From Blastocatellia bacterium (GTDB lineage Bacteria; Acidobacteriota; Blastocatellia; Chloracidobacteriales; JADJPF01): a DNA stretch of 64,000 nt. The notes beneath the pieces are model-generated. The model was given only the letters and a program-made list of their open reading frames with translations. It was not told the DNA's origin and did no database searches. Position numbers and translations under genes: made by a program. The DNA is taken from positions 186,001 through 250,000 of the forward strand of contig JADJPF010000006.1 of assembly GCA_016713405.1 (NCBI GenBank), in the 5' to 3' direction. This document shows, piece after piece, positions 10,411-19,302 of the stretch. Every line of letters starts with the position of its first letter. Positions within the stretch are counted from its first letter, which is position 1.

Positions 10411-10686
10411 CTAAAAGAGCCACCACAAACCAACTAATGCAAGTAAAGGAATTATTGTCCAAATACTTTCCCAAGTTTTTACTTCTGTAACATCTTGATT
10501 TTGCGTAAATGTTTTTACTTGTAAAATAAGAATAATTAAGACACCAACAATAGCCAAATAAAGTGTAAAGTTAAAAACCATTCCCACCCAATCATTAGCA
10601 GGTGTTTTTATTTGTAGAAGAAAACTATTTATTTGTCTTAATTCTAAAACAGTTTTTGTAAAGAAAAGATTGTTTAAGATTTCCAT
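10411..10686 (-). CDS. Small two-helix membrane protein resembling the subunit II membrane hairpin
   Basis: This 91-residue protein has one membrane helix at ~35-57 and a second at its C-terminus (~75-91). The second begins with TWESIWTIIPLLALV, which resembles the start of the second membrane helix of oxidase subunit II (family pattern E-x-x-WT-x-x-P). It ends directly after that helix, with no CuA domain. The complete subunit II follows two bases later. It could be a split or duplicated N-terminal piece of subunit II, or an oxidase assembly factor. The resemblance is by eye only. Confidence 0.6.
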   Translation of the reverse strand: MEILNNLFFTKTVLELRQINSFLLQIKTPANDWVGMVFNFTLYLAIVGVLIILILQVKTFTQNQDVTEVKTWESIWTIIPLLALVGLWWLF

Positions 10687-10704
10687 AAAACTAAAAGCTT
10701 AAGT

Positions 10705-11022
10705 TTATAAAACTAAACTTAATACCACGATAATAAAAGTTATTTCATTAAGTATTAGCATCATTCCTGAAGGCATAAAAGCACGAGTTTTTGACCAGCG
10801 CATAAAAAAAACAACGGATAGAGCTAAGCTTACTACTAAAGCTAAATAAGTACCTAGTTTAGCACCCTGAAGCATTATTATTCCACTTGCTAAAATAACA
10901 ACTCCAGAAATTGAACCAGCAATTAAAGATGCCTTACTTTTTGCCTGTGTAAAGCCAATTACACCACCAGCAATAAGCAAAAACCCATAAACTAATACAA
11001 AATAAGTAGCAATTTTTTCCAT
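10705..11022 (-). CDS. TMEM14-like small membrane protein
   Basis: This 105-residue protein has four predicted membrane helices with small-residue (Gly/Ala/Ser) packing motifs such as GGVIGF and SLIAGSISG. It also has the family-like segment RWSKTRAFMPSGMM before the last helix, as in the TMEM14 (UPF0136) family. In eukaryotes a member is linked to heme metabolism in mitochondria, so its place at the head of an oxidase/heme O operon is suggestive but not proof of function. It lies 18 bp upstream of the next gene and is probably the first gene of the operon. Confidence 0.7.
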   Translation of the reverse strand: MEKIATYFVLVYGFLLIAGGVIGFTQAKSKASLIAGSISGVVILASGIIMLQGAKLGTYLALVVSLALSVVFFMRWSKTRAFMPSGMMLILNEITFIIVVLSLVL

Positions 11023-11125
11023 ATACGGTTTAGCTTACACCAAATAGCAATAATTTAACAAACCCTTGGCACCTTGGTTAAAGCGTATTGAGTTAAATTT
11101 TATATTTTTTAAGCTTAAACTTTTT

Positions 11126-11584
11126 CTAAGAGTGGTTAAAAAGTAAATTAGAAATATGTTTAAATTCCTCTTTAAGTTGATTAAGTAAGTCAACTAATTT
11201 GGACTGTTCAATTGATTTTTCCACACAAAGCTGTTCAAGTGCAATACAAAATGAAGCAAATTTCATTATACCTAAAGTAGTACTACTACCTTTTAAGCTA
11301 TGGGTTATTATTTGTAATCTTTCCAGATCTAGAGAGGCTATTGATTGTTCTAGCTCAATTAGTTTTTGTTGGGCTTCTTCTCGATAAGTAAAAAGTATTT
11401 CAAGAAATAAGTCAGAATTGTTAGTTTGATCCAAATATTGCTGTAAGTCATTTAAGATAAGATAGTTTAAAGATGGGGCTGTAGGAGACTCAAATTTACT
11501 TTTAGCTTGAAGCATTTCATTGTTGAAATTAAATTTTATTGCTAAATCGTCTTTTGTCGTTAAACCAAAATCATAATTGTCCAT
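11126..11584 (-). CDS. Histidine phosphotransfer (Hpt) domain protein
   Basis: This 152-residue soluble protein has an N-terminal ~50 residues of low similarity to anything I know, followed by a four-helix Hpt domain (~50-150). The phosphorylated His lies in ITHSLKGSSTTLG (~95). Such proteins shuttle phosphate between response-regulator receiver domains and partners. No receiver or kinase is adjacent. The hybrid kinase at 26-30 kb has its own Hpt, so the partner is unknown. It stands alone, 103 bp from the oxidase cluster on the same strand. Confidence 0.85.
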   Translation of the reverse strand: MDNYDFGLTTKDDLAIKFNFNNEMLQAKSKFESPTAPSLNYLILNDLQQYLDQTNNSDLFLEILFTYREEAQQKLIELEQSIASLDLERLQIITHSLKGSSTTLGIMKFASFCIALEQLCVEKSIEQSKLVDLLNQLKEEFKHISNLLFNHS

Positions 11585-12031
11585 ATTATTAACCTCTTAA
11601 GCTTTTTAGTGTTTTATTTCTTGCTTAGTTTCACTAGCATATTCTAAAGCTAGCTTAACTTTTGATTGGGCAATTATTGTTCCTTTATTAACATGTACTA
11701 AAAATTTATTTATCTTATTGTATTAATTACTAGTTAATTACTAGTTAAATAAAATATAAGTAACTTTTATTTAACTTTTTACATTATAAGGAAAATAGCC
11801 CTGGGGAAAATCTGAACAAATGAGGATTTTTGCCTACTTTAGAAAACTAAACTGTTTAATCTTCTAACAAAAGCTTATGATGATCTGCTATTTAAGATTG
11901 TCAGAACTTTTTAGTTGTTTTATGCTAGTCGCTTTCGGTGTTAAAAATAAAACTATTGAGTGCCTAGTGATCATACCTAATAACATCAATCAATAATTTT
12001 CAATCTACTACCAAAAAGGAGAATGTAACCC
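11585..12031. other. Divergent intergenic region between Hpt gene and rpoA
   Basis: This AT-rich stretch of about 450 bp has no credible gene. It must hold the promoters of both divergent genes. A 2-copy 11-bp tandem repeat lies at 11723-11744, and the rpoA ribosome site AAGGAG is at 12016-12021. I see no tRNA or riboswitch fold. Confidence 0.5.
11723..11744. repeat. Two-copy 11-bp tandem repeat
   Basis: The unit TTAATTACTAG occurs twice in direct succession and is followed by a further TTAA. It lies in the divergent intergenic region, so it could be an operator or only slippage in AT-rich DNA. Confidence 0.6.
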
Positions 12032-12993
12032 TTGGATTCTATTATTTCTACTAAATTAAAACGACCAGAAAAAGTTGTTTGTGACGAATCAACTTTATCT
12101 GAACGTTATGGTAAATTTTTTGCTGAACCTTTTGAAAAAGGTTTTGGTAATGTAATTGGTAATAGCTTAAGAAGATCCTTGCTTTCCTCTATTGAAGGAG
12201 GAGCAATTACAGCAGTTCGTATTGAAGGAATAATGCACGAGTTCTCGCCAGTCTCTGGTGTGGTAGAAGATGCGACAGATATAATACTTAACCTTAAGCG
12301 AATTCCATTAAAAATGTATAGTGTAAACCCATGCACTTTAACAATTTCTGTTGCTGGCCCTAAAGTAGTCTACTCTAGAGACATTGAAACAGATGGAACT
12401 GTTGAAATTTTAAGACCTGATATCTATATTGCAACAGTTTCCGAAGGTGGCTATTTAGAAATTGAATTAAGAGTTAAACGTGGTCGCCGCTATGTTTCTG
12501 CTGATCGAAATTACGATCCAGATCTACCAATAGGTTTTATTACTGTAGACTCTGCTCATACTCCTATTGAAAAAGTTAATTTTCAAGTTGAACCTGTAAG
12601 ACTAGAAGACAGTACTGAGTATGAACGCTTAGTTATAGAAATTTGGACTAATGGAAGCATCACGCCTGATCTATCACTTGGACTAGCAGCCAAGCTAATT
12701 AAAGATCATATGAGGATCTTTACTGGCGAAGAAGAAAAATTGCTGCTGAAATTAAAGACGATTTTCCAAGTGAAGCTAAATTGGAAGAAGATCTTGATAT
12801 GCCAATTGAACATTTAGAGCTTTCTGTAAGAGCTTATAATTGTTTACGTAATGCTGATGTTAAAACACTTCGTGAACTACTTCAAAAATCTGAACGTGAA
12901 CTACTAATGACCCGCAATTTTGGCCGTAAATCCCTAAATGAAATTAAAGAAATTCTAAGTGCTATGGGTCTACAACTTCGTCAAGATATTTAA
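12032..12993 (+). CDS. rpoA: RNA polymerase alpha subunit, interrupted by a -1 frameshift at 12735-12739
   Basis: This is the scaffold subunit for RNA polymerase assembly. The N-terminal domain is typical, with PFEKGFGNVIGNSLRRSLLSS containing the conserved Arg pair. The C-terminal domain (IEHLELSVRAYNCLRNADV, then NFGRKSLNEIKEIL) keeps the Arg and Asn that contact UP elements. The first frame runs off into 25 odd residues and stops at 12817. The second frame reads KIAAEIKDDF and onward once one A is added to the A5 run at 12735-12739. Start TTG follows AAGGAG by ten bases. As the gene is essential, a sequencing deletion is the simplest explanation. Unusually, no ribosomal protein genes adjoin it. 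Confidence 0.93.
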
Positions 12994-13017
12994 TAAAGTA
13001 ACTAAAATTAACCACTT

Positions 13018-13055
13018 AATAGCCCAAGAACAAAATCTTGGGCTATTTTTATTTT
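13018..13055 (+). terminator. Rho-independent terminator of rpoA
   Basis: A perfect 12-bp stem (AATAGCCCAAGA / TCTTGGGCTATT) with a six-base loop is followed by TTTATTTT, 24 bp after the rpoA stop. Confidence 0.9.
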
Positions 13056-13079
13056 AGGAAAATTTTCCAGATAAATAGC

Positions 13080-13109
13080 TTGACAATTTATTGTTGGCAG
13101 GAGTAAAAT
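13080..13109 (+). promoter_or_regulatory. Predicted sigma70-type promoter
   Basis: TTGACA at 13080-13085 and TAAAAT at 13104-13109 are separated by 18 bp, about 50 bp upstream of the GTG start of the next gene and just after the rpoA terminator. Confidence 0.5.
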
Positions 13110-13160
13110 TTTGCTACTTGAAAAGGATTTTCATTTTCCCTTACAAATGAGGTTGCAACG

Positions 13161-13499
13161 GTGAAAGCCACAGACAGATTAATTGGAATTTTAGATTCAG
13201 ACCAAGAAAACCAACGTCTTGAACTAGTTATAGAAACAGAACAAACACCTAAACTAGCATTAAGGCTATCAACTTACTCTAAAGGTTTAGGCTGGCATAC
13301 ACAAAAAACTATTTATATTGAAAATAATCAAGCTGAAGATTTGCAATTTTTATTAGGTGGTGCGCGTTCGCTACTTAAACAAGCTTTCCGTAACACAGAA
13401 AATGCTGTTACAAATGAGCTAGATAGAAAAGATATTGTTGTAGATAAAGAAGTTAATAAGATCAAGCATTTTAATTTTGCAGAAAGAAAATCAGCATAA
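13161..13499 (+). CDS. Uncharacterised 112-residue protein
   Basis: I do not recognise the family. It is soluble, with no signal peptide or membrane segment. The first ~80 residues look like alternating beta strands (LELVIE, LALRLSTYS, TIYIEN) followed by a helix (LLGGARSLLKQAF), and the C-terminus is charged. The start is GTG with GAGG upstream. It is framed by its own promoter and terminator, so it is a single-gene unit. Being just downstream of rpoA may be chance. Confidence 0.65.
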   Translation: MKATDRLIGILDSDQENQRLELVIETEQTPKLALRLSTYSKGLGWHTQKTIYIENNQAEDLQFLLGGARSLLKQAFRNTENAVTNELDRKDIVVDKEVNKIKHFNFAERKSA

Positions 13500-13521
13500 A
13501 ATTAGTAAGAATCAAAAAGAT

Positions 13522-13555
13522 AAAAGCCCAGCAATTGCTGGGCTTTTGTTATTTT
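13522..13555. terminator. Bidirectional terminator
   Basis: A 13-bp self-complementary palindrome (13522-13547, centre AATT) begins with four A and ends with four T, then GTTATTTT. It lies between convergent genes and can serve both. Confidence 0.85.
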
Positions 13556-13578
13556 GTTATGAAGTTAGATATTTTGTA

Positions 13579-14055
13579 TTAGCTTGCACGATGTAACTTA
13601 ATTTCTTTTTCTCCATCTGATACTGCTACGCTATTTTTACTAGTCATTTTCTCCATATCTTCAACATGATTTTGTTCATCCTGGATAATGGACTCTAACA
13701 TAAATTTTAAGGTTGGATTTCTATCAGACATTTCCCAAGCAGTCATATAAGCGGCTAAAGCATCTCGTTCAAGTTGTAAGTCTTGCTCTAACATGTCTTG
13801 TAAATCTGTGGTTTGATGAATAGTTGCAGGTTCAACGGTTGGAACACCACCTAGAGCAACAATTTTATCTCCAATAATGCTTGCGTGTTTTAAGGCTCCT
13901 TTGCTTTGTTCACGGAAAAAATCAGCATAAACAATTCTTTGATGACCGCTGACCAAAAAGCTATGTTGCATATATTGTACAACTCCAGCATACTCCAGGC
14001 TTAAAATTTTGTTAAGTTGCTCGATAATTTGTTCATTAGTGTAAGTATTTGACAT
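13579..14055 (-). CDS. Bacterioferritin-like diiron protein
   Basis: This 158-residue four-helix ferritin-like protein probably oxidises and stores iron or protects against peroxide. The diiron ligands are visible in order: Glu in LSLEYAGVVQY (~20), Glu and His in FFREQSKGALKHAS (~48-56), Glu in LQLERDALAAY, and Glu and His in IIQDEQNHVEDME. It resembles short bacterioferritin/DUF892-type proteins more than Dps. No axial heme Met is obvious, so heme binding is doubtful. It is monocistronic, with the terminator at 13522-13555 on its 3' side. Confidence 0.85.
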   Translation of the reverse strand: MSNTYTNEQIIEQLNKILSLEYAGVVQYMQHSFLVSGHQRIVYADFFREQSKGALKHASIIGDKIVALGGVPTVEPATIHQTTDLQDMLEQDLQLERDALAAYMTAWEMSDRNPTLKFMLESIIQDEQNHVEDMEKMTSKNSVAVSDGEKEIKLHRAS

Positions 14056-14219
14056 TTTTTGCCTCTTTTCTATTTTCCTAATTTTTTAAGTTTTTCTTTG
14101 CGCCCGGCAGGAGGGCTTGGTTGTTTGCTGAAGAAAGATTAATAAAAAGATTTTCTTTGTCAAGCTAAATATCTGATAAATAAGCACTTAGCATTGAAAT
14201 TCGTTTTCAGTTTCACCCC

Positions 14220-15573
14220 TTAAAATTCAAAAGTAAGTTGCCCTTGGCTTTGAAGTTTAATCATATTAGGATGTCCAAAAATTTCTTCGCAAGTTTGTCC
14301 AACTTGTTCAAATTTATTTTCATACTTGCGGTCAAGGCAGACAAAAAACCGCCATAAATAGCGGTGTTTATCTGTTAGGGTTTTTATTTCTGCATTTTGA
14401 AAATCTTTTAAGGATCTTGGGGCTTGATCATCAATTTTGACTAGGACTGAGGCTTCTTTTAAGGCCATACTAGCCGAAGGACAATAAATTATTACTGAGC
14501 CTTCTGTTAGCCCTAGTCGGTCAGTTATTTCTTGTTCTGCTTTAGTTCTAGCTAGATCTTCGTTGTAATAAAACTTTTTCACTAAAACTTTTTGTTCATC
14601 TGCTGTAATACCTGTTTTTGATTCATTTTGCTTTAAGGTCAATAAATAGACTCGTTTATAAAGTTGTCTATTTTCAATAGCTGTTACAAGTTTAGTAACA
14701 GCACGATTATGAGTTTTAGTTTTTAGAAAGTATAAAAAGCTGTCATCTCTTAGCTCATATAAATCTTCTAATTTGATCTTTTGGTTTTCTAGCGCAAGCT
14801 CTAAAGCCTTAGAAATCATTGCTCCAGCTACAGCCTTAGCATGATGATAATAAACTCGCTCGGTTAGAGTGTAACGAATCCTAAGCAAATTTATTAGCTC
14901 TGATAGTGCATCATGACGAAACAGACCTCGCTTTTGCAATTCAATAACAAATTGACCATCAATTATAGAAAAATAGCGAAAAATTCTTTCGTCATAACCC
15001 TGTGCAACACCACAAAAAAAGGCATCACGTTTTAAGTAGTCCAACAAATCAGCGCAAATTGTTCCAGCAACAATTTGATAATGAAAGGGTGCTGAGAGTT
15101 TTTCTTTATCACCAGCTAAAATATCAAAAACATCATAGTAAATACCACTAGACATTAAAGCTGACCGAATAGGTTTACTATCCAGAAAATAGCTTAATCT
15201 TTGCTTATTTTTATCATGTCGTTCAAAAATTCGCCGTTCATCCTCAAAAGTATGACCATAAGGAATATGGGTAATATCATGAAGTAGTGCCGCGCTAACA
15301 ATTACTTTTTCACTATATGAATCAAAAGGAAATTCTCGTCCAGAGCTAATATGATTTTGGGCGATTGCTTCCTAACATTTTTCTAGCTAACCAGGCTGTT
15401 CCTAAAGAATGCTCAAAACGACTATGAACCGCTCCAGGATAGACTAGCAACGATGTGCCAAGCTGCTTTATTCCTCTCATTCGCTGCATTTGTGGTGTGT
15501 CAATTAAAGCAACTTCTTCCCTACTAAAAAGCATGTCTCCATGAACAGGATCACGAAAAATTTTACTTGCCAT
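14220..15573 (-). CDS. HD-domain phosphohydrolase (COG1078-like), interrupted by a +1 frameshift near 15355-15365
   Basis: The N-terminal part is the classic start of this family: FRDPVHGDM, then TPQMQRMRGIKQLG, YPGAVHSRFEHSLG. It runs to a stop at 15346. In the next frame the protein continues with NHISSG, then ALLHDITHIPYGH (the HD motif) and on through a C-terminal domain to 14220. One extra base near 15355-15365 separates the two parts. Joined length is about 450 residues, normal for the dNTPase-like group to which YwfO/SAMHD1 belong. It follows the aminotransferase gene by 24 bp. The substrate is unknown; dNTP triphosphohydrolase is the usual guess. Confidence 0.85.
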
Positions 15574-15597
15574 CCATCTACCTTTAATTACCTAAGT

Positions 15598-16983
15598 TTA
15601 TGAAGTTAAATCCTTCATTGTGTCTTCAAAAGCGTTTAAGACTTCTGTTAGCAGATCTTTAGAAATATTAAGTGCTGGTTCAATTCTTATAACTTTAGAA
15701 TTAAGCAATGTTCCTGCTACTAAAACACCTCGTCGAAATAATCCAGCAGCAACAGCATAGCCAAATTCATTATCAACAAACTCTAATCCAATTAATAAAC
15801 CTTTACCTCTAACATCAATTAAGTATTCTTTATAGCGTGATTGAATATCACGAAAACTTTTTAGCAAGAATTCTCCAGACACCGCAGCTTGTCCAGCTAA
15901 ATCTTCTTCTAAAGTAACATTAATTGCAGAAATTCCAGCAGCACAAGCTAGAGGGTTGCCACCAAAAGTTGATGAATGGATAAAGGGATTTTCTTCTAAA
16001 ACGCCCCAAATTTCTGGGGTAGAAATAAAGGCTGAAAGCGGCATGACTCCACCACCTAAAGCTTTACCTAAGCACATAATATCTGGAACAACATTCCAGT
16101 GATCTACTGCAAACATTTTACCTGTCCGCCCCATTCCAGTTTGCACTTCATCAGCAATTAGCAAGACTTGGAATTTGTCGCAAATTTCTCGTAATCTAGG
16201 AAAATAATCATCTGGTGGGACAATTGCGCCTGCTTCACCTTGTACAGGCTCAACAACAACGGCTGCAATGCCCATTCCTACGGCTTCAGCCTTTTGTAGT
16301 TCCCATTCAACTTCTTCTGCATCTCCAAAAGGTACAAAGAAAACATCTTGCAGCAATGGTTCAAAAGGTACTCGATAAGCCGCTTTACCCATTAAACTTA
16401 AGCTGCCATAGGATTTTCCATGAAAGCCTTTTATACAGCTAATAAAACCTGGTTTTTTTGTATAAAGTCGGGCTAGTTTCATTGCTCCTTCTACAGCATC
16501 CGTTCCATTATTAATAAAAAAACTATACTGTAAATCACCAGGAGCAATTTCACCTAATAAATTAGCTAGGGCACCTCGTAGAGGGTCAAAAAGTTCTTGG
16601 CTAGAAAGAGGCATTCTTTGAAGTTGTGTAGTAACAGCAGATAGAATTTTAGGATGTTTAATCCCTGCACTATAAATGCCATAGCCGCCCAAGCAATCAA
16701 TAAAACGTCGTCCCATAATGTCAGTAATAATTGAGCCTTGACCATCCCACTCAATAGCAGCGTAAAGCCCTGATTCCGTCATTGACTTACGATATTCTAA
16801 GAACCCTTTATTATAGTAGGAGTTAAAATTGTCTATAGTATCGCGCTCAATTCGTCTTTTCTGGTAATCATTTACATGGTCTAAAGAGATTATTTTTAAC
16901 CAGCGAGCAGATTCTACAATGGCTTGTTGATAACGAGATTCTTTCTCGTCAGGCTGTTCTGTGACGACCTTAAAGTTTTTCAT
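15598..16983 (-). CDS. patA: Class III aminotransferase, putrescine aminotransferase type
   Basis: This 461-residue PLP enzyme probably moves the amino group of putrescine to 2-oxoglutarate. Similarity to E. coli PatA (YgjG) runs over the whole length: GFLEYRKSMT near 55-65, FIDCLGGYGIYSAG, the PLP site DEVQTGMGRTGKMF, and the PLP Lys in CLGKALGGGVMP (~295). PatA-specific features such as the long N-terminal extension and the EFVDNE segment near the end are kept. Other omega-aminotransferases remain possible. The start has AGGTG upstream. The HD gene follows 24 bp later. Confidence 0.85.
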   Translation of the reverse strand: MKNFKVVTEQPDEKESRYQQAIVESARWLKIISLDHVNDYQKRRIERDTIDNFNSYYNKGFLEYRKSMTESGLYAAIEWDGQGSIITDIMGRRFIDCLGGYGIYSAGIKHPKILSAVTTQLQRMPLSSQELFDPLRGALANLLGEIAPGDLQYSFFINNGTDAVEGAMKLARLYTKKPGFISCIKGFHGKSYGSLSLMGKAAYRVPFEPLLQDVFFVPFGDAEEVEWELQKAEAVGMGIAAVVVEPVQGEAGAIVPPDDYFPRLREICDKFQVLLIADEVQTGMGRTGKMFAVDHWNVVPDIMCLGKALGGGVMPLSAFISTPEIWGVLEENPFIHSSTFGGNPLACAAGISAINVTLEEDLAGQAAVSGEFLLKSFRDIQSRYKEYLIDVRGKGLLIGLEFVDNEFGYAVAAGLFRRGVLVAGTLLNSKVIRIEPALNISKDLLTEVLNAFEDTMKDLTS

Positions 16984-17389
16984 AAATCACCTTTATTTTA
17001 TCTTAAGGAAAGTAAATTAATTTTTTGATAAATATTTAAGATAAGCAAGCAAAAAGTAAGACAAAAGCTATGTGTGTGTTAAAGAATATTTATTATGGCA
17101 GAGATTTGTTGATAGATAGATGTTAGAACTAAAAATTTTTGAGCTATTTAGGGTTTTACTCATAAATCACCTGGCTTTAATTCTGCGATTTTTTAATTAG
17201 TAATCTAGTGTATCGCAGTTTACCAAGGTTTAAATAATTAAATATCAATTGAAGTTAACCAAGTTGCTTTAAAATTAGCCGATTAATTTTACTAAGTCAA
17301 CACTTGACAGAAAGCTACTAAGAGCCGATGATAAAGAATTAGCGCAAGTAAAATCAATAATAACAAATAATAACTTTAGAGGTGTTTTT
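16984..17389. other. Divergent intergenic region with a duplicated start-site segment
   Basis: About 400 AT-rich bases lie between divergent genes. The 12-mer CATAAATCACCT, which on the minus strand is the ribosome site and ATG of patA (16981-16992), recurs 180 bp upstream at 17161-17172. There it heads a 31-codon minus-strand open frame (17163 to 17068). A leader peptide is possible but unproven. I see no RNA gene. Confidence 0.4.
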
Positions 17390-18736
17390 GTGATAAAAAA
17401 AAGAATGTTTTTGCTGTTTGCAATGCTTATTTTATTGCTAGCTAATAACTTAGTAGCCCAACAACCAGCCATAACCAAAGAAAGACAAAGCATATTAAAA
17501 GCTTCTGAAACCATATTAAAAGAAGTAAGTGAGTTACGAGGTTTGCCAGCTAAAAACCCTGCTAAATCTGGCTTTAAGTCTCGTCCTGAACTTCAAGAAA
17601 TTGTAGTCCGCGACCTAGACGAAGAGCATTCCCCAGAACAGCTAAAATCACAACATCGTTTCCTAGTTCGCCTTGGTTTAGTTCCAAAAGATTACAATTT
17701 ACGAGAAGAAACCATAAAGCTACTTTGCGAGCAAATAGGCGGGTTTTATGATCCGCGAACAGGAGAATTTTACTTAGTCGATTGGCTAGAACTAGAAGAA
17801 CAAAAGCCTGTAATAGCTCATGAATTAATGCACGCTGTCCAGGATCAAAATTTTAATCTTCGCCGTTTTGACAAATTTCCTAAAGATAAAGGTGATCAAG
17901 AACTAGCAATTCAAGCTTTAATTGAAGGCGAAGCAACAATTGTAATGTTTAACTATTTATTTAAGGCACAAGGGCTAGACATTACTAAAATGCCTGTTCC
18001 TATTTCATCTTTACTAGAATTAGGTAATAGTGCTAGCGATAATAATCGCTTTCCTGTGCTAGCAAAAACACCTAGAGCAATAAAAGAAACGCTAGAATTT
18101 CCTTATATTTATGGTGCTTCTTTTGTTCAACAAGTAGTAGGCAAAAGCTCATGGCAAAAAATTGCAGACCTCTATAATAGCGAATTAGTAGAAAGCACAG
18201 AGCAAATTTTACATCCAGAAAAAGTCTTAAAACGTGAAAGCCCTGTAATCATTAAGTTTCCAGACCTTACCGCACAACTTGGAGAAAACTGGCAAAAGGC
18301 AGAAACTAGCGTCCAAGGTGAGTATGGTTATTATCAAATTTTAGTTGAATTCTTAAGTAAAGATCAGGCTAAAACTGCTGCTGCTGGTTGGGGTGGTGAT
18401 CAATATGGTTTTTATGACCAAACTAAAACAGGTGATAATGTTTTAGTACAATTATCTAATTGGGATACAGAAAAAGACGCTGAAGAATTTTTTAAAGCTT
18501 ATCAAGAGCGTAGCTTAAAACGCTATCCTAAAGCTAAACTTGTTAGTGATGAAAAAAATCCAAATTTGTTTATTTATTCTTCAGACGAAGGAATGATTTT
18601 AATTGAACGCCGTGACCAAGAGATTTTGACAATAGAAGGCATAAGCGAAGCAAAACTAAAAGCCTTAACTGAAAGTATTTGGAAAGGTTTTAATAAAATC
18701 TCTCCTGATACAAAACAAGTTGTTGCTGCTAAGTAA
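17390..18736 (+). CDS. Secreted zincin-like metallopeptidase-type protein
   Basis: This 448-residue protein has an N-terminal signal peptide (hydrophobic 5-20, cut after a VAQQ-like site). The middle carries HELMHAVQDQ (~150-159), the HExxH zinc motif, followed ~30 residues later by EGEAT, whose Glu is a candidate third ligand, as in zincins. The C-terminal part (~280-440) has a WGGDQYGFYDQT segment and looks like a separate beta-rich domain. GTG start with GAGG upstream. I know similar secreted proteins of unknown role in Acidobacteria. Peptidase activity is inferred from the motif only. Confidence 0.7.
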   Translation: MIKKRMFLLFAMLILLLANNLVAQQPAITKERQSILKASETILKEVSELRGLPAKNPAKSGFKSRPELQEIVVRDLDEEHSPEQLKSQHRFLVRLGLVPKDYNLREETIKLLCEQIGGFYDPRTGEFYLVDWLELEEQKPVIAHELMHAVQDQNFNLRRFDKFPKDKGDQELAIQALIEGEATIVMFNYLFKAQGLDITKMPVPISSLLELGNSASDNNRFPVLAKTPRAIKETLEFPYIYGASFVQQVVGKSSWQKIADLYNSELVESTEQILHPEKVLKRESPVIIKFPDLTAQLGENWQKAETSVQGEYGYYQILVEFLSKDQAKTAAAGWGGDQYGFYDQTKTGDNVLVQLSNWDTEKDAEEFFKAYQERSLKRYPKAKLVSDEKNPNLFIYSSDEGMILIERRDQEILTIEGISEAKLKALTESIWKGFNKISPDTKQVVAAK

Positions 18737-18755
18737 TAATTCACTAATATTAAAT

Positions 18756-18790
18756 AAAAAAGCCTAGCAGTTGATTGCTAGGCTTTTTTA
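18756..18790. terminator. Bidirectional terminator
   Basis: A 9-bp stem AGCCTAGCA / TGCTAGGCT with six-base loop is flanked by A5 on the left and T6 on the right, between convergent genes. Confidence 0.9.
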
Positions 18791-18802
18791 TTTAATGCTT
18801 TT

Positions 18803-19297
18803 CTATAGTCCTGCAATTTTACGAATATCTTTAATTAATAAATATAAATGTAGTGGATCTGTAGGAGAAGAAACAAAATTAAATCTTTCATAAAAGCGTC
18901 TTGCATTTTCATCTTTTGCATGAACAATAAATGCTCTAATTCCTATAATATCAGCCGCTTGCAATATTCGCTTCATTGCATCTTTTAATAAACCTGCTCC
19001 AACGCCTTTTCCTTGCCAATCAATATTTACGGCTAAACGCGCTAATATTGCTACTGGTACAGGATAACGTGCTAAACCTTTAGTAAGCCTGTCTGGTGCA
19101 TCATCATAAGCAATTTCTCCTACAACAATTGTGTAGAATCCAACAATAAAATTGTCTGATAAACCTAAATAAGTTTGTGAAGCATTAGCTAATTGATTAG
19201 CAAATGCAAAGCGCACAAGAAACCGATTAAGATCTTCCTGCCCACAGTCAAAATTTTCTACCGCATGATCTCGCCGTAGTTTTTCTATATAAAACAA
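18803..19297 (-). CDS. GNAT acetyltransferase, TacT-type toxin candidate
   Basis: This 164-residue GNAT protein has the acetyl-CoA loop LAVNIDWQGKGVGAGLL (~88-104) and the C-terminal Tyr in FYERFNF (~140). TacT-family toxins block translation by acetylating the amino acid on charged tRNA. The opening (MFYIEKLRRDHAVENFDCGQ) and length match that family. It is five bases downstream of a DUF1778 protein, the standard antitoxin-toxin order. The start is TTG, which may keep expression low. Toxin function is inferred from family and neighbour. Confidence 0.85.
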   Translation of the reverse strand: MFYIEKLRRDHAVENFDCGQEDLNRFLVRFAFANQLANASQTYLGLSDNFIVGFYTIVVGEIAYDDAPDRLTKGLARYPVPVAILARLAVNIDWQGKGVGAGLLKDAMKRILQAADIIGIRAFIVHAKDENARRFYERFNFVSSPTDPLHLYLLIKDIRKIAGL

Positions 19298-19302
19298 AGT
19301 TT

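Noticed and set aside
11723..11744. CRISPR-like repeat
   Set aside because: Only two adjacent 11-bp units without spacers; no cas gene in the window.
12731..12745. Programmed -1 ribosomal frameshift in rpoA
   Set aside because: The site is only GAA GAA AAA T, not a classic X-XXY-YYZ heptamer, I see no stimulatory hairpin, and similar breaks occur in many unrelated genes.
17275..17514. 79-codon minus-strand frame
   Set aside because: It overlaps the signal peptide region of the metallopeptidase-like gene, has no ribosome site and has shadow-type composition.
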